Shown piece by piece: positions 37,556 through 47,632 of a DNA stretch of 64,000 bases (positions are counted from its first letter, which is position 1; each line of letters starts with the position of its first letter). Position numbers and translations under genes: made by a program. Under the pieces are notes generated by a model that saw only the letters and a program-made list of their open reading frames with translations, made no database searches and was not told the DNA's origin. The DNA is taken from the NCBI GenBank assembly GCA_963695405.1, contig CAVOGJ010000006.1, forward strand, positions 346,128 to 410,127. Direction: 5' to 3'. The DNA comes from CAVOGJ01 sp963695405. Its GTDB lineage: Bacteria; Planctomycetota; Planctomycetia; Pirellulales; Pirellulaceae.

Positions 37556-40500
37556 ATGACCTTGCGATTTCACCTGTTACTCTCCCTGGTTGTGGCAGGG
37601 TGTTCTACCCTGGGTTTTGCGGATGGTACCAAGCTGTTGCGGTACCCCGACATTCACGAAGACCAGATTGTCTTTACCTATGCAGGTGACCTGTGGACGG
37701 CATCGACCAATGGTGGGGCCGCGAGTCGCGTGACGGCCCATGAAGGTTTGGAGCTGTTTGCCAAGTATTCGCCGGATGGTCAACAGCTCGCCTTTACCGG
37801 GCAATACGACGGCGATGAGCAGGTATACGTTACACCGGCTGCCGGTGGCGTCCCGCGGCAGTTGACGTACTACCCGGCCAAAGGCCCGTTGCCCGATCGC
37901 TGGGGATTCGACAATCAGGTCTACGGCTGGACGCCGGACGGAACATCCGTTCTCTTCCGTTCGCTAAGACAGGGTTGGACACTGACCGATTCGCGGTTGT
38001 ATACGGTTAGCACCGACGGCAGTCTGCCGCGTCAATTGCCGATGCGGGTATCCGGCGTAGGCGATTTTTCGCCTGACGGCAACCAGGTTGTCTTCTCCCC
38101 ATTGACGCGTGATTTTCGCACTTGGAAGCGTTACCAGGGTGGCTGGGCCCAGGATCTATATACATTCGACTTGCAGACGCTTACAGCCAAAAAAATCACA
38201 GATCATTCGCGGACAGATCGCGACCCGATGTGGATTCGTGACCGTATCTACTTCGCATCCGATCGAGACGGAACACTCAATCTCTATTACTACGACCTCA
38301 CGTCCGGAGATACCGTGCCGGTGACGAAGTACCAGGGCCAAGATGTGCGGTGGCCCAGCAAGGGGGGCGACAAGATCGTCTATGAGTTGAGCGGCGAGCT
38401 ACACGTCCTGGATACCGTGAGCGGGGAGGAAAAGAAGATCGAGATCACGGTACCTGCGGATCAATTGGCAGCTCGCCCGCACTATGAGAAGGTAACGCCC
38501 GTTGATTACAGTGCCAGCCCAATGGCGACACGCGTTGCTTTCGTTGGTCGTGGCGACATTTTCTCGGTCCCCTCCGACAAGGGGATCACGCGGAATCTGA
38601 CCTCCACTTCCGGCGCACATGACAAGTCGCCTGCTTGGTCACCCGATGGTAAACGGATTGCGTTTCTCTCCGATGCCACAGATGAGGAAGAGCTCTACAT
38701 CATCGATACGAAGGCAGCCGAACCAGCCGTGCAGCTCACGGCGGACGGTAACTGCATGCGCTACCACCCGCTGTGGTCACCCGATGGCCTCTCGATTGCC
38801 ATCAGTGATAAAGAAGGTCGCCTGACGATCGTCAACGTGGACGACAAATCGACGATTGACGTGGCAAACGAAAAGGCGGGGCGCGTAACCGACTACACAT
38901 GGTCTCCCTGCAACGGCTTCCTGGCGTTCAGCCTGACCGACCCCAACGGAATGAAGGCTATCCACATCTATGATATCGCGGCTCGTAACTTGCATCGCGT
39001 CACCAACGATAGCTTCAGCGAATATGAGCCCGTATGGGACCCTCACGGGAAGTACCTTTATTACTTGTCCGATCGTGAGTTCGCACCGCAAATTGGCAAT
39101 ACGGAATGGAATTACGTTCGTAATCGAACGACCGGCGTCTTTGCTCTCGCGTTAAGTCACGAAACACCGCACCCGTATCCACCCATCGACGACGAAGTCG
39201 ATGGAGGCGACGACAAATCAGAGACCGACGCTGACGCGGTGGAAGAATCCGATGAACGCGAAACGGCGACAGCCACGGACGAAGAGGACAAAAGCGGCGA
39301 AAAGGACGAAAGCGACGAAAAGGACGAAAGCGACGAAAAGGACGAAAGCGACGAAGACACGGCGAAGGCCAAGACGAAGCCGACGCGCATCGACTGGGAG
39401 GGATTGGCGGAGCGAGTCGCGACGGTACCTGTCGAGGCGGGCAATCTCGCCGGCCTCGACGCTGTCGATGGACACTTGCTCTTTATTCGCAGCGGCGCCT
39501 ATTACTACGGTCGGGAATCAAATGAATCCGACGATTTGTGTATTTTCTCACATGAGGATCGCGAAGAGTCTATCTTGGCCTCGGACATTCAGTCGTATGA
39601 CTTGTCGCCGGACGACAAGGCGATTGTCTACGAGGGCGATGGCAAATTTTATCGCATCGATGCAGCCCCGGAGAGCGAGCCAGAGTCAATTAACACGTCT
39701 GGTATGGCCACGGAAATTGATCCACGCCAGGAATGGCGTCAGATTTTTTACGAGGTGTGGCGGCGATTTCGCGACTTCTTTTATGTCGACAATATGCATG
39801 GGTACGACTGGGAGCAGCTGCGGGCGAAGTACGAGCCCTTATTGGAACATGTGGCCCATCGGTCCGATCTGAACTACGTGATTGGAGAAATGATCGCGGA
39901 ACTGAATGTCGGGCATGCTTACAAGGCAGGCGGGGACTTCGCTCGACCCAAACGGGCCAACGTGGCGCTGCTTGGGGCTGTGCTGCAACTGGACGAACCG
40001 GCCGGGCGCTATCGCCTGGTTCGCATCTTTCGCGGCCAAAACGAGGAAGATCGCTATCGAGCGCCACTCAGGGAAATTGGCGTCGACGTACGCGATGGTG
40101 ATTACTTGCTGGCCATTGATGGCAGACCTTTGACGGCGACCGACAACCCCTACAAATGGTTGCGTCATAAGGCAGATCGACCCGTGACGCTACTCGTGAA
40201 TGATCAACCTACGGCAGAGGGCGCAAGGACAGCGACGATTCGCCCCGTTGCCGACGAATCGAGCCTTGTCTATCTCAATTGGGTTTTGGACAACTACGAC
40301 AAGGTCGCCAAGGCAACGGAGGGGACGATTGGTTACATTCATCTGCCAGACATGGGCGAAGAGGGCATCTATGAATTCAATAAATGGTTCTATGGCCAGC
40401 TTCGTAAGAAGGGGCTGATCATTGACGTCCGTAGTAACGGAGGAGGAAACGTGTCACAAATGGTCATCGACCGTTTGCGGCGTACGCTGTTAGCAACCGG

Positions 40501-40930
40501 TTTTGAACGTACCAGCGAGTATCCCAATACCTATCCCGGTGTGGTCTTTCACGGCCAGCTGGTTTGCTTGCTTGACGAGGACAGTGCCTCTGATGGCGAC
40601 ATCTTCCCAGCCATGTTTCGGCAAGCGAAGCTGGGGCCGCTCATTGGGAAGCGATCTTGGGGAGGCGTGATTGGTATTACCAATCGGGGCACACTGGTCG
40701 ACGGCGGTATGGTCTTTGTCCCCGAATTCGGTTTCTCATCGACCGCAGGTGAATGGATCATCGAGGGGCACGGAGTCGATCCGGACATCGAAGTTGAGAA
40801 TGACCCAAAATCGCTGATTGACGGCCGCGATCCACAACTTGAGCGGGCCATCGAGGTGATTGGCGGAATGGTGCGGGAGAATCCCAAGGAACTGCCGCCA
40901 CGGCCTGCGCCGCCTGTCAAGACGAATTGA
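37556..40930 (+). CDS. tricorn-type S41 protease with WD/TolB propellers
   Basis: A secreted 1,124-residue protease. The signal segment (MTLRFHLLLSLVVAGCS) could be a lipobox (VAGC) or a type I signal. A long series of TolB/WD-like beta-propeller repeats follows (e.g. SPDGQQLAFTGQYDGDEQVY, WSPDGKRIAFLSD). An acidic linker (about residues 545-605) contains a tandem repeat. A C-terminal half of tricorn type has LNVGHAY with the expected catalytic His, a PDZ-like segment, and GLIIDVRSNGGGNVS leading to EDSASDGDIFP with the nucleophile Ser. The complex degrades peptides, here probably in the periplasm. ATG 37556 fits the signal peptide; the frame is open to 37394. Confidence 0.9.
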   Translation: MTLRFHLLLSLVVAGCSTLGFADGTKLLRYPDIHEDQIVFTYAGDLWTASTNGGAASRVTAHEGLELFAKYSPDGQQLAFTGQYDGDEQVYVTPAAGGVPRQLTYYPAKGPLPDRWGFDNQVYGWTPDGTSVLFRSLRQGWTLTDSRLYTVSTDGSLPRQLPMRVSGVGDFSPDGNQVVFSPLTRDFRTWKRYQGGWAQDLYTFDLQTLTAKKITDHSRTDRDPMWIRDRIYFASDRDGTLNLYYYDLTSGDTVPVTKYQGQDVRWPSKGGDKIVYELSGELHVLDTVSGEEKKIEITVPADQLAARPHYEKVTPVDYSASPMATRVAFVGRGDIFSVPSDKGITRNLTSTSGAHDKSPAWSPDGKRIAFLSDATDEEELYIIDTKAAEPAVQLTADGNCMRYHPLWSPDGLSIAISDKEGRLTIVNVDDKSTIDVANEKAGRVTDYTWSPCNGFLAFSLTDPNGMKAIHIYDIAARNLHRVTNDSFSEYEPVWDPHGKYLYYLSDREFAPQIGNTEWNYVRNRTTGVFALALSHETPHPYPPIDDEVDGGDDKSETDADAVEESDERETATATDEEDKSGEKDESDEKDESDEKDESDEDTAKAKTKPTRIDWEGLAERVATVPVEAGNLAGLDAVDGHLLFIRSGAYYYGRESNESDDLCIFSHEDREESILASDIQSYDLSPDDKAIVYEGDGKFYRIDAAPESEPESINTSGMATEIDPRQEWRQIFYEVWRRFRDFFYVDNMHGYDWEQLRAKYEPLLEHVAHRSDLNYVIGEMIAELNVGHAYKAGGDFARPKRANVALLGAVLQLDEPAGRYRLVRIFRGQNEEDRYRAPLREIGVDVRDGDYLLAIDGRPLTATDNPYKWLRHKADRPVTLLVNDQPTAEGARTATIRPVADESSLVYLNWVLDNYDKVAKATEGTIGYIHLPDMGEEGIYEFNKWFYGQLRKKGLIIDVRSNGGGNVSQMVIDRLRRTLLATGFERTSEYPNTYPGVVFHGQLVCLLDEDSASDGDIFPAMFRQAKLGPLIGKRSWGGVIGITNRGTLVDGGMVFVPEFGFSSTAGEWIIEGHGVDPDIEVENDPKSLIDGRDPQLERAIEVIGGMVRENPKELPPRPAPPVKTN
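39300..39357 (+). repeat. 18-bp tandem repeat inside the tricorn gene linker
   Basis: The unit GAAAAGGACGAAAGCGAC is repeated about three times and encodes KDESDE blocks in the acidic linker. Copy number is likely to vary between strains because of slippage. Confidence 0.8.
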
Positions 40931-40953
40931 AGCGTGACTTCTGCTCGCCTGCG

Positions 40954-41970
40954 TCAGACCCATCCATGTTCGCGGTACCAGGCGGCCGTTTCCTGAATGC
41001 GTTGCTGTAGGGACCGCGCCGGTTGAAAATTCAGGTCGCGCCGTGCCGCTTCGACGGAGCAAGCCCAGGATGGCGCACTCGCTTCGCGGATCTTGTCGAG
41101 ATTGAAGCTGTCGGGACGTTGCCGCACGTAGGAGATAAGTTCCTTCACTCCCGCCGCCAGCCAAGGCATCGGTCCCACGAGCGGCAGCGTAGGCGCACGC
41201 GGACGATCGAGCGCGCTCTTGATCATTTCTCCCCATTCGCCATAGTCGGGATACTCTGGCACGCAGGCGAAATAGTATCCCTGGCCGGGGCATGTGACGT
41301 CATCACTCGGAAGGAGCCGTTTCCCTTTTTCGGCCGCTTGAATCAGAAAGTCAACAAGATCCTCCACATGGATGAGTGAAAGTGGCGGGGTGCGGAGTCC
41401 GACGACCGGGTGCATTCGCAACCAAGCGATCGTGCGAAAAATCGGCAATGTCTCGCGATTTCGTGGGCCAAAAACGATGCCCGGGCGGACGATCGTCGTA
41501 GGGACGCGGTCGGCGAACTGTGTCACCGCCAGCTCTGCCGCCCGCTTGCTCTTTCCGTAGTTCGAGATCGGTGTGGGCTCAAGCGATTCGTCTCGCACAA
41601 CGCCTCGCGGGACCGGACCTGCCGCGGCGATCGAAGATACAACAAGCAGCACAGGCGGTGCTTCGCACGCGGCGCACACGCGCGCGACCTGTTCGGCACC
41701 ATCGCGATTGACCCGCAAAAGTTCGGGAAGGGAAAAGGCGCTGGTAAGTCCCGCCAGATGAAACACCACGTCGACGCCTGAAAGGGCCTGGCGATACGAG
41801 TTGGGTTCCTCCACCTTGCCGATGACGAGTTCGACTCCCAGAGACTGCAGGAACCGCGTGTCGGATGACTCACGTACGAGGCAGCGAACTTCGATGCCCC
41901 GCCGGGTCAGTATCTCGCACAAGTGTCCGCCAATAAAGCCTGTGGCACCGGTGACGAAGCAGCGTTTCAT
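40954..41970 (-). CDS. NAD-dependent epimerase/dehydratase, dihydroflavonol-reductase-like
   Basis: A 338-residue extended SDR. VTGATGFIGGHL is the NAD motif, VDVVFHLAG a family landmark, and NYGKSK the catalytic Tyr-Lys pair with a Ser in VVSSIAAAG. The closest style is dihydroflavonol-4-reductase or 3-beta-hydroxysteroid dehydrogenase, families that in bacteria often act on lipids or hopanoids. It converges with the tricorn gene, 24 bases apart. Confidence 0.82.
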   Translation of the reverse strand: MKRCFVTGATGFIGGHLCEILTRRGIEVRCLVRESSDTRFLQSLGVELVIGKVEEPNSYRQALSGVDVVFHLAGLTSAFSLPELLRVNRDGAEQVARVCAACEAPPVLLVVSSIAAAGPVPRGVVRDESLEPTPISNYGKSKRAAELAVTQFADRVPTTIVRPGIVFGPRNRETLPIFRTIAWLRMHPVVGLRTPPLSLIHVEDLVDFLIQAAEKGKRLLPSDDVTCPGQGYYFACVPEYPDYGEWGEMIKSALDRPRAPTLPLVGPMPWLAAGVKELISYVRQRPDSFNLDKIREASAPSWACSVEAARRDLNFQPARSLQQRIQETAAWYREHGWV

Positions 41971-42192
41971 GATTCGTTGTGCTACGCTCGTCGGCGCAGC
42001 TCCGGTCCGCGAATCGTCGAATGATCAGGAAAAGAAAACACCGGATGACGGGAAAACGAGCCACCGAGGGTTCGGTTTGCAGCAGACTCGACCCATCAGC
42101 ACTCGTTGAGGGATCACGCCTGACCTCCCGCTAATTTCCAGCTTGCTTCGCGTTTGTGTGGGTGTCAACTCCCCCAGCGACCAGAAACCGAC

Positions 42193-45100
42193 TCACGTCG
42201 CTTGGATGACCGGCTTCCGCCGCCAGCCGCCTCCTTGGACGAATTGCGCCCAACCCCAGGCGAGCCAGCGAAGCAGCGCAGCTGCCAGCCACAAAGCCCA
42301 CGCCAACATCAGCAAGCGGTAGTACCAGATGGAAACGGAAACGACGTAGGGTTGCGGCAGCTCGAATCCTGATCGTGGCTGAAACCACGTTAATTGCGAC
42401 GCCGACGAGTTATTACCCAGGATGAACATTTCCGGAGGTCCCAGCAGTCCAGCTCCTACTGCCACGACCAAGATAGCAAGTGCGAGCACCGTGAGCAGCA
42501 CGAGCCCCACTTGCCGCAAGTTGAATCGCCACCAGGTGATGTCATCATGGGCCCGTTGTCCACGTCTGGCCAGCAAGAATAGCCAAGCCACGACGAGCAA
42601 ACCGGCGACCACGTGAACCTGCGTAAGGCCCACGGTCAGCAACACCCATTCGTATCGTTTGAGAGGAGAATGCGAGAGGCTGCCTAAGATCAGCGCCACC
42701 AGAAACGCGACTGCTAGAATGGTCCAAAAACGAATGGCAGGACCCCGCAACGGACCGGAGGCCCACAGCACCCAGCGGCTGTCATCGGCCACGCGGAGGA
42801 TCGAGGTGACGTTGTATGCTTCGACGGGAAAGCCGACTGGATTCGCCGTAGCCACCGTCCCGAGTTTAACACCGGTTTCCCAATTCAATTCGACCGACTG
42901 CCGACCCGGGCGGAGGGGAATCATCACCGTATTGTCTCGGCGTCGAACCGGAATGGTGTTTCCGTCCAGGGAAAGCGACACGATGTCCGCCTCGCTGGGT
43001 AGCGACACGGCAAAGTCGCCTCCCAGGCTGCTCTCGACACTCAGCTTCAGCGCGGTCGACCTTTGTCGATTCCCTAACGACGTGTCTTGACTCACTTGCT
43101 GCACCGTCGTGGTTTCGCCGACGACTGCCTGTGGCTTTTGGAAACTCAAAGTGACTTGTTCCCCTGGCCAAGGTTGCCAGACGGGAATCAGTTTCTGCTC
43201 ATTGGTTTCGAAAATGGGAGCCAGTCCCGGGTAGCTCATGTTCCACATCGGAGAAGTGACCACGTGCCACCGCTCGACCCATTCCTTCGTGTCAGCGGCC
43301 TGAAGCGCAATCGTCTCGCCAATCGGAATTTCACTCTCCCAAACAGTGGCTTTCTGCCCCGCGGCTAAACGGACCTCGATCAGGTTGCCCTCGACGATTG
43401 CGTTGGAGGAGAGGACACTCTCCTGCGGTAAGAGAGGCAAAGTAAGCGAGATTGCCTTACCGCTCGCGGAAAGCCGATGGACCTCGGTGCGAACTTGCCA
43501 ACGGATCCCTGTTTCGATGTAACGGTCCACTGCCACCACAGCGAAAAAATCTTTCCGATCGTAACTCGCCTCACCGGAGTCGCTTTGTTGCGGACGGGTA
43601 AAGAAGACTTGCTCCTCAGGCACGCCATCTTCGTTCACTCCGGAAACCACCCAGTCCGGCGCTTCAATTGCCACTCGACGGGGTGTTAGAAGATAGGTCC
43701 ACTCCCACTCTGTCACATCAGGCAACATCGAATTAACGACGACGCGATGTACACCCGCCGGTAGAACGACCCACAGGTATCCGTCCTTGCGACAAACGAG
43801 TTCGGCAGGGGCGCCGTCGATCGAGATCGACGTCGGCGACCACACTGGCAGATAGCCCGGTAGCGGAACCGCCACCTGCAGGGCCGTATGCACCTCCGTT
43901 TCCAGTGAGATCGTACGGCCTGTCAGGCGAAGTTTTGCGAATGGGATCTCGGCCGTCGAGGGATATGCGTCGGATGGTTCGAGCAATCGCTCCCGTAGCA
44001 ATTGCAACACGGCGGGGCTGGGAAACTCATCTGCTTCCAAGCGATGGGGATGCATGCCGAGGCACACGAGGAGCAGGATGGCGGCAGGTTTTAGATTGGG
44101 GCGGGGGAGCGTCGGCCTGCGCCAGCCGATCATCAAGGCCGCGAGCGTCAGCAACAGTCCGATACGAATGATGGTGATCAACCGATGGAACGGCAATGAA
44201 ATGAGTACCGGTCGGATATGATCCTCAGTAGACACCCGCCCTTCCCAATAGCAAAGCACCTGATTCCAGTTCCACGCTGGCTCGGCAGGCCCCGTTTGGA
44301 TCCGCGCCGATGGCTCTTGGATCAGGTTGGCTGCGTTGAATTTCGATGTCTGCAGCCACTGGGCCGGCGGGGCACTGGCTGGTGACCTGGCGAATTCCGC
44401 CGACTCGTACAGCCCGTCTGCCACGCGGGCCGATGCTCGATAGACTCGACCCAGCCGCCAGAACATACTGCGCGGCTGATATTGAACGCCTGCTCGCTCC
44501 AGCTGAGGGTAAAGGGTTTCTTGGACCTGATGGGATAGAAACGGGATGAGGTTGATTAACAACAGGGCCACGGCCAGGTACTTCCATCGCAGGAGCCAAC
44601 GCTGGATCTCGCCCGAGGGCACCACTCGCAAGAGGGCCACGGGCATCAACAGAAAGAGCCATGTCAGGCGAGGCGAGCCTGCCTCGTGGTAGGCCAGCCC
44701 GAAAGCCAGGAAAGCGATCAACCCAGGGACCACGCCCCAATTGCGGTACACGGCCAAGGAAAAGACCAGTAGCAGGAATAAATCGAGTAGCGACCAGGCG
44801 GTCAACCAGTCCCCCTCGACTGAATCGGCACCGAACAAGGCCAAGACGCGCCAACCAGGTGGCAAGATGAGCTTGACCGTGAGGGAATCCGCATCGGTCT
44901 GCCAACCGGTAGCAGAGAAGTGCTGGGGTCCGTTGATGCGACCGATCGCGTTCAATTCGAGGTTTCGATCACGCACCTCCACGCCCTCGGCCTCGCTGGA
45001 AGGATTGAGCGTGATCAACTGGCCTTCACCACCGATTCTCACCGCCCCCAGTTCTTGGCCTTCTGCCGCGTCTAACCTCCAAGTCTGCTGCATGCGCCCC

Positions 45101-46212
45101 CGAATTTCGTCAAGGAACGTGAAGGCCTTTCCGTCTTCGTCCAGCCACAGCTTGCGCTGGATGCTCAGCCCCGTGGGTCGCTGCGTGCCCATCCCCCGCG
45201 ATTTTTCATTCAACTGAAAGGTCTTGTCTGTCTCCCATTGATAGATTGGCAAGCCACGCCAGGGTTCCGGAAACGTCGTTTGTGTCACATCGACGGCCTG
45301 CAGACCCGTCAGTTCCGCCAATCGAAAGGTGTTCTGGCTGCGAAACCCAATCAGCTCGACGTTAGTGATCGGGGTCGCACCGGAAGCAAATTGAAACAAC
45401 CGAGGGTCGTCGGTGCGAAAGGCGTCCAGTCGGATGGTCCATTTGCCGCTACGAACCTGTGCCTTCATCCGCCCCAGTTCGTCGATGGCCACCGGAATCG
45501 GACTGTCAACGGTGGCCAAACGCCAGTTCTTAGGAAGGACCCAACCCAAGTCTTCCTCTCGACTCTTACCGGAAACGGCCAACTCCAATTCGGTCTTTAA
45601 CCACACCGGAATTCCGTCCTCGATCAGTCGATAGACCTGCACGCTCAGCTGATTCTCCTCGGCCTGCACTTGCCTCACCCGCCTGAGCCAGAGTTGGCCG
45701 CTGGCATCCCAGTCAGGGATCGAGACGGCTTCGCCATCAAGCTGCAAAGAAAGCAATCCGATTTCTGGCGGAATGGCCACGGTCTGAGGCATTTTGGCCC
45801 AGCGAAATTCTCCAGACAGCTGATGGCGACCGGCAGACAAGCGAACGGAGGGGGTACTTCCCCGCGCGACGACGGCCGCCGGTTCGCCGTCGGCGCGGAC
45901 ATTCAAGGGCCATATCTTCGCACTGCCGGGTAAGGGTACCCATGTATCCGCAAACGCTGTTACCGATAGAGTCCATGTGCCTTTCTGTTGGCCGGTTGTC
46001 ATTGCCAGTTGAGACGGCCAAAAACAAATGTGCTCCTCGGCCGTATTGTACGGTGTCGGGCAATCGCGATGTCGGTCTCCCCACGTTGCCCATTCTTTCC
46101 AGGGTTGCAGCGGATCGGGAATCTCGCGTTCTTGGGCAGCGGCACATGCTGGCAAGAGCACGACGATGGAGCATAGGCATCGAATCATCGCCTTAGGGAT
46201 CGGAAGGGACAT
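42193..46212 (-). CDS. very large exported membrane protein of unknown function
   Basis: I do not recognise this 1,339-residue protein. From ATG 46212 it has a signal peptide (IRCLCSIVVLLPACAAA). About 440 residues of beta-rich extracytoplasmic sequence follow, then a block of several transmembrane helices (near 460-560: LLDLFLLLVFSLAVY, GLIAFLAFGLAYH, LTWLFLLMPVALL). After one more helix comes a second large beta-rich region, and a final cluster of helices near the C-terminus (IRFWTILAVAFLVALILG, VGLVLLTVLALAILVVAVGAG). The two halves look alike in layout, which hints at an internal duplication. GGGAG lies upstream of the start. It probably spans the membrane as a structural or assembly factor; this is inference. 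Confidence 0.7.
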   Translation of the reverse strand: MSLPIPKAMIRCLCSIVVLLPACAAAQEREIPDPLQPWKEWATWGDRHRDCPTPYNTAEEHICFWPSQLAMTTGQQKGTWTLSVTAFADTWVPLPGSAKIWPLNVRADGEPAAVVARGSTPSVRLSAGRHQLSGEFRWAKMPQTVAIPPEIGLLSLQLDGEAVSIPDWDASGQLWLRRVRQVQAEENQLSVQVYRLIEDGIPVWLKTELELAVSGKSREEDLGWVLPKNWRLATVDSPIPVAIDELGRMKAQVRSGKWTIRLDAFRTDDPRLFQFASGATPITNVELIGFRSQNTFRLAELTGLQAVDVTQTTFPEPWRGLPIYQWETDKTFQLNEKSRGMGTQRPTGLSIQRKLWLDEDGKAFTFLDEIRGRMQQTWRLDAAEGQELGAVRIGGEGQLITLNPSSEAEGVEVRDRNLELNAIGRINGPQHFSATGWQTDADSLTVKLILPPGWRVLALFGADSVEGDWLTAWSLLDLFLLLVFSLAVYRNWGVVPGLIAFLAFGLAYHEAGSPRLTWLFLLMPVALLRVVPSGEIQRWLLRWKYLAVALLLINLIPFLSHQVQETLYPQLERAGVQYQPRSMFWRLGRVYRASARVADGLYESAEFARSPASAPPAQWLQTSKFNAANLIQEPSARIQTGPAEPAWNWNQVLCYWEGRVSTEDHIRPVLISLPFHRLITIIRIGLLLTLAALMIGWRRPTLPRPNLKPAAILLLVCLGMHPHRLEADEFPSPAVLQLLRERLLEPSDAYPSTAEIPFAKLRLTGRTISLETEVHTALQVAVPLPGYLPVWSPTSISIDGAPAELVCRKDGYLWVVLPAGVHRVVVNSMLPDVTEWEWTYLLTPRRVAIEAPDWVVSGVNEDGVPEEQVFFTRPQQSDSGEASYDRKDFFAVVAVDRYIETGIRWQVRTEVHRLSASGKAISLTLPLLPQESVLSSNAIVEGNLIEVRLAAGQKATVWESEIPIGETIALQAADTKEWVERWHVVTSPMWNMSYPGLAPIFETNEQKLIPVWQPWPGEQVTLSFQKPQAVVGETTTVQQVSQDTSLGNRQRSTALKLSVESSLGGDFAVSLPSEADIVSLSLDGNTIPVRRRDNTVMIPLRPGRQSVELNWETGVKLGTVATANPVGFPVEAYNVTSILRVADDSRWVLWASGPLRGPAIRFWTILAVAFLVALILGSLSHSPLKRYEWVLLTVGLTQVHVVAGLLVVAWLFLLARRGQRAHDDITWWRFNLRQVGLVLLTVLALAILVVAVGAGLLGPPEMFILGNNSSASQLTWFQPRSGFELPQPYVVSVSIWYYRLLMLAWALWLAAALLRWLAWGWAQFVQGGGWRRKPVIQAT

Positions 46213-46661
46213 GACGCGATGGTCTCCCAAGAAGTTGCGGCGCGGTGCACTCGGTCCGTCGCGGAAGGTTGCAAATCATGCGCCTGGGGCGAGTAACTGG
46301 CTGGACAACCCGTATTCTAGCCGAGGATCGGCCATCGCGTCTCGGATGGGCCCATCCGCGCCGCCGACCCGAAAGACGATCGTGACGCGAATCGCACCTC
46401 GACCGCATGGCCGATTCTCGCAAAACAGGCGTCTCGTCCTCTTCCTCTGCAACAGCAACAGGGCGCCCGAATTTGCAGGGGCAGTTTGTCTGCCGAGCCC
46501 AACCATGTCGTCTGGCCAACGAACGGAGCCCGCTTCCCACAAGTCAATCAGCAGCGGCGAGCCCTGCCGCTGTGCTTTTTCGCACACCGGACCTGGCCCC
46601 TGTCGAGCCATCCGGCACCGTTTCCACGTTTCCAGGGGAAAGCGAGTTGACAACATCTGCG
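46213..46661. other. intergenic region, nothing recognised
   Basis: Several open frames cross this 450-base stretch on both strands, but none shows a domain, a ribosome binding site or coherent composition. The left edge holds the ribosome binding site of the large membrane protein. Confidence 0.4.
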
Positions 46662-47300
46662 CTATTCAACGCCTTCCGATTCGGGGCCACGTTGATACAT
46701 GTAGACGAGTGGAATGAATGCCAAGACCAAGCGACTCGCCAAGATATCGATAAATGCTAATCCAATCGCCAGAGTGCACAAACCGGGCGCGATCATCAGG
46801 CGGTGAGTAATTCGATTGATGACCTGCGGCGGGGTCTGTGGTTTTACCAGCCGATAATTGGACGACGAATAAACCCACAACGCCAATAGAGACAAACCGC
46901 AGAGCAGTTGTACGCCGCCGTAGAGCACCATGGCGAGCACATCATGTCGGTAGACTGCCTGTAATCCTGTCGGAAACGGCAGGAACGTGACGCACAGAAG
47001 AAACATCGCATTGATAACGACAAAGGCACGAGTGGCATGCGTCAAAAAATGAAAAATGCAGTAGTACTCAAGCCAATAGGTCCCGATCAGCACAAAGCTG
47101 ATCACGAATCCGAGAATTGTGTGCAGTGATCCGCGGAGGTAGTCGATCAATTCGCTCTTGGGAACCTCATGGACTGAGGGGACTTCGATTCCCAGCACGA
47201 GGATCGTGATGGCAATCGCGATCACGGCGTCACTGAACGCCGCGAGGCGCTCGAGGCTGAGCCCCTTGTGTACTTGTTCCAGCGGAGCCGGCGTAGGCAT
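46662..47300 (-). CDS. TMEM175-family potassium channel (DUF1211)
   Basis: A 212-residue protein with six transmembrane helices. The first helix carries the family signature RLAAFSDAVIAIAITILVL, whose isoleucines line the ion pore in bacterial TMEM175. Bacterial members have one six-helix repeat and form tetrameric K+ channels. AAGGA lies upstream of the ATG. Confidence 0.88.
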   Translation of the reverse strand: MPTPAPLEQVHKGLSLERLAAFSDAVIAIAITILVLGIEVPSVHEVPKSELIDYLRGSLHTILGFVISFVLIGTYWLEYYCIFHFLTHATRAFVVINAMFLLCVTFLPFPTGLQAVYRHDVLAMVLYGGVQLLCGLSLLALWVYSSSNYRLVKPQTPPQVINRITHRLMIAPGLCTLAIGLAFIDILASRLVLAFIPLVYMYQRGPESEGVE

Positions 47301-47346
47301 GGGTGGTGGATATCCTTGCGAAAGTCAGCGGAGATGCTCGAAAAGT

Positions 47347-47529
47347 TTACCAGGCGCCTTCTCGCGTCACGAGCGGTCGTAGTTCACCGGCGACACCTCC
47401 GGGGTCGTGACAAGGCCTACCGGGCACCAGCCGGAGATACGCCTGCGTGGTCTCCCCGCTGTGACCCACAAAGAGCGAGGCCAAGTCATCGTTGGAAATC
47501 CTACAACCGATGGATCCGGATCGCCACGA
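47347..47529 (-). pseudogene. possible tyrosine recombinase C-terminal remnant
   Basis: A 60-codon open stretch on the minus strand, bounded upstream by an in-frame stop at 47530-47532, contains LASLFVGHSGETTQAYLRL. That matches the box II pattern of tyrosine recombinases (LLGHS..TT..YL.L, with the catalytic His and Tyr). No other part of an integrase is found nearby and there is no start codon with a ribosome binding site. If real it is a decayed fragment of an old mobile element. The match is short, so confidence is low. Confidence 0.4.
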
Positions 47530-47632
47530 TTAACATGCCGCCGATTGGCGTCCGGTTGCGGCGGATGCCGAAAGATGAGCATCTCTCGCCGTTTGTTCCC
47601 AGACACGATTCCCCAATAGAAATCCAGTCTTG

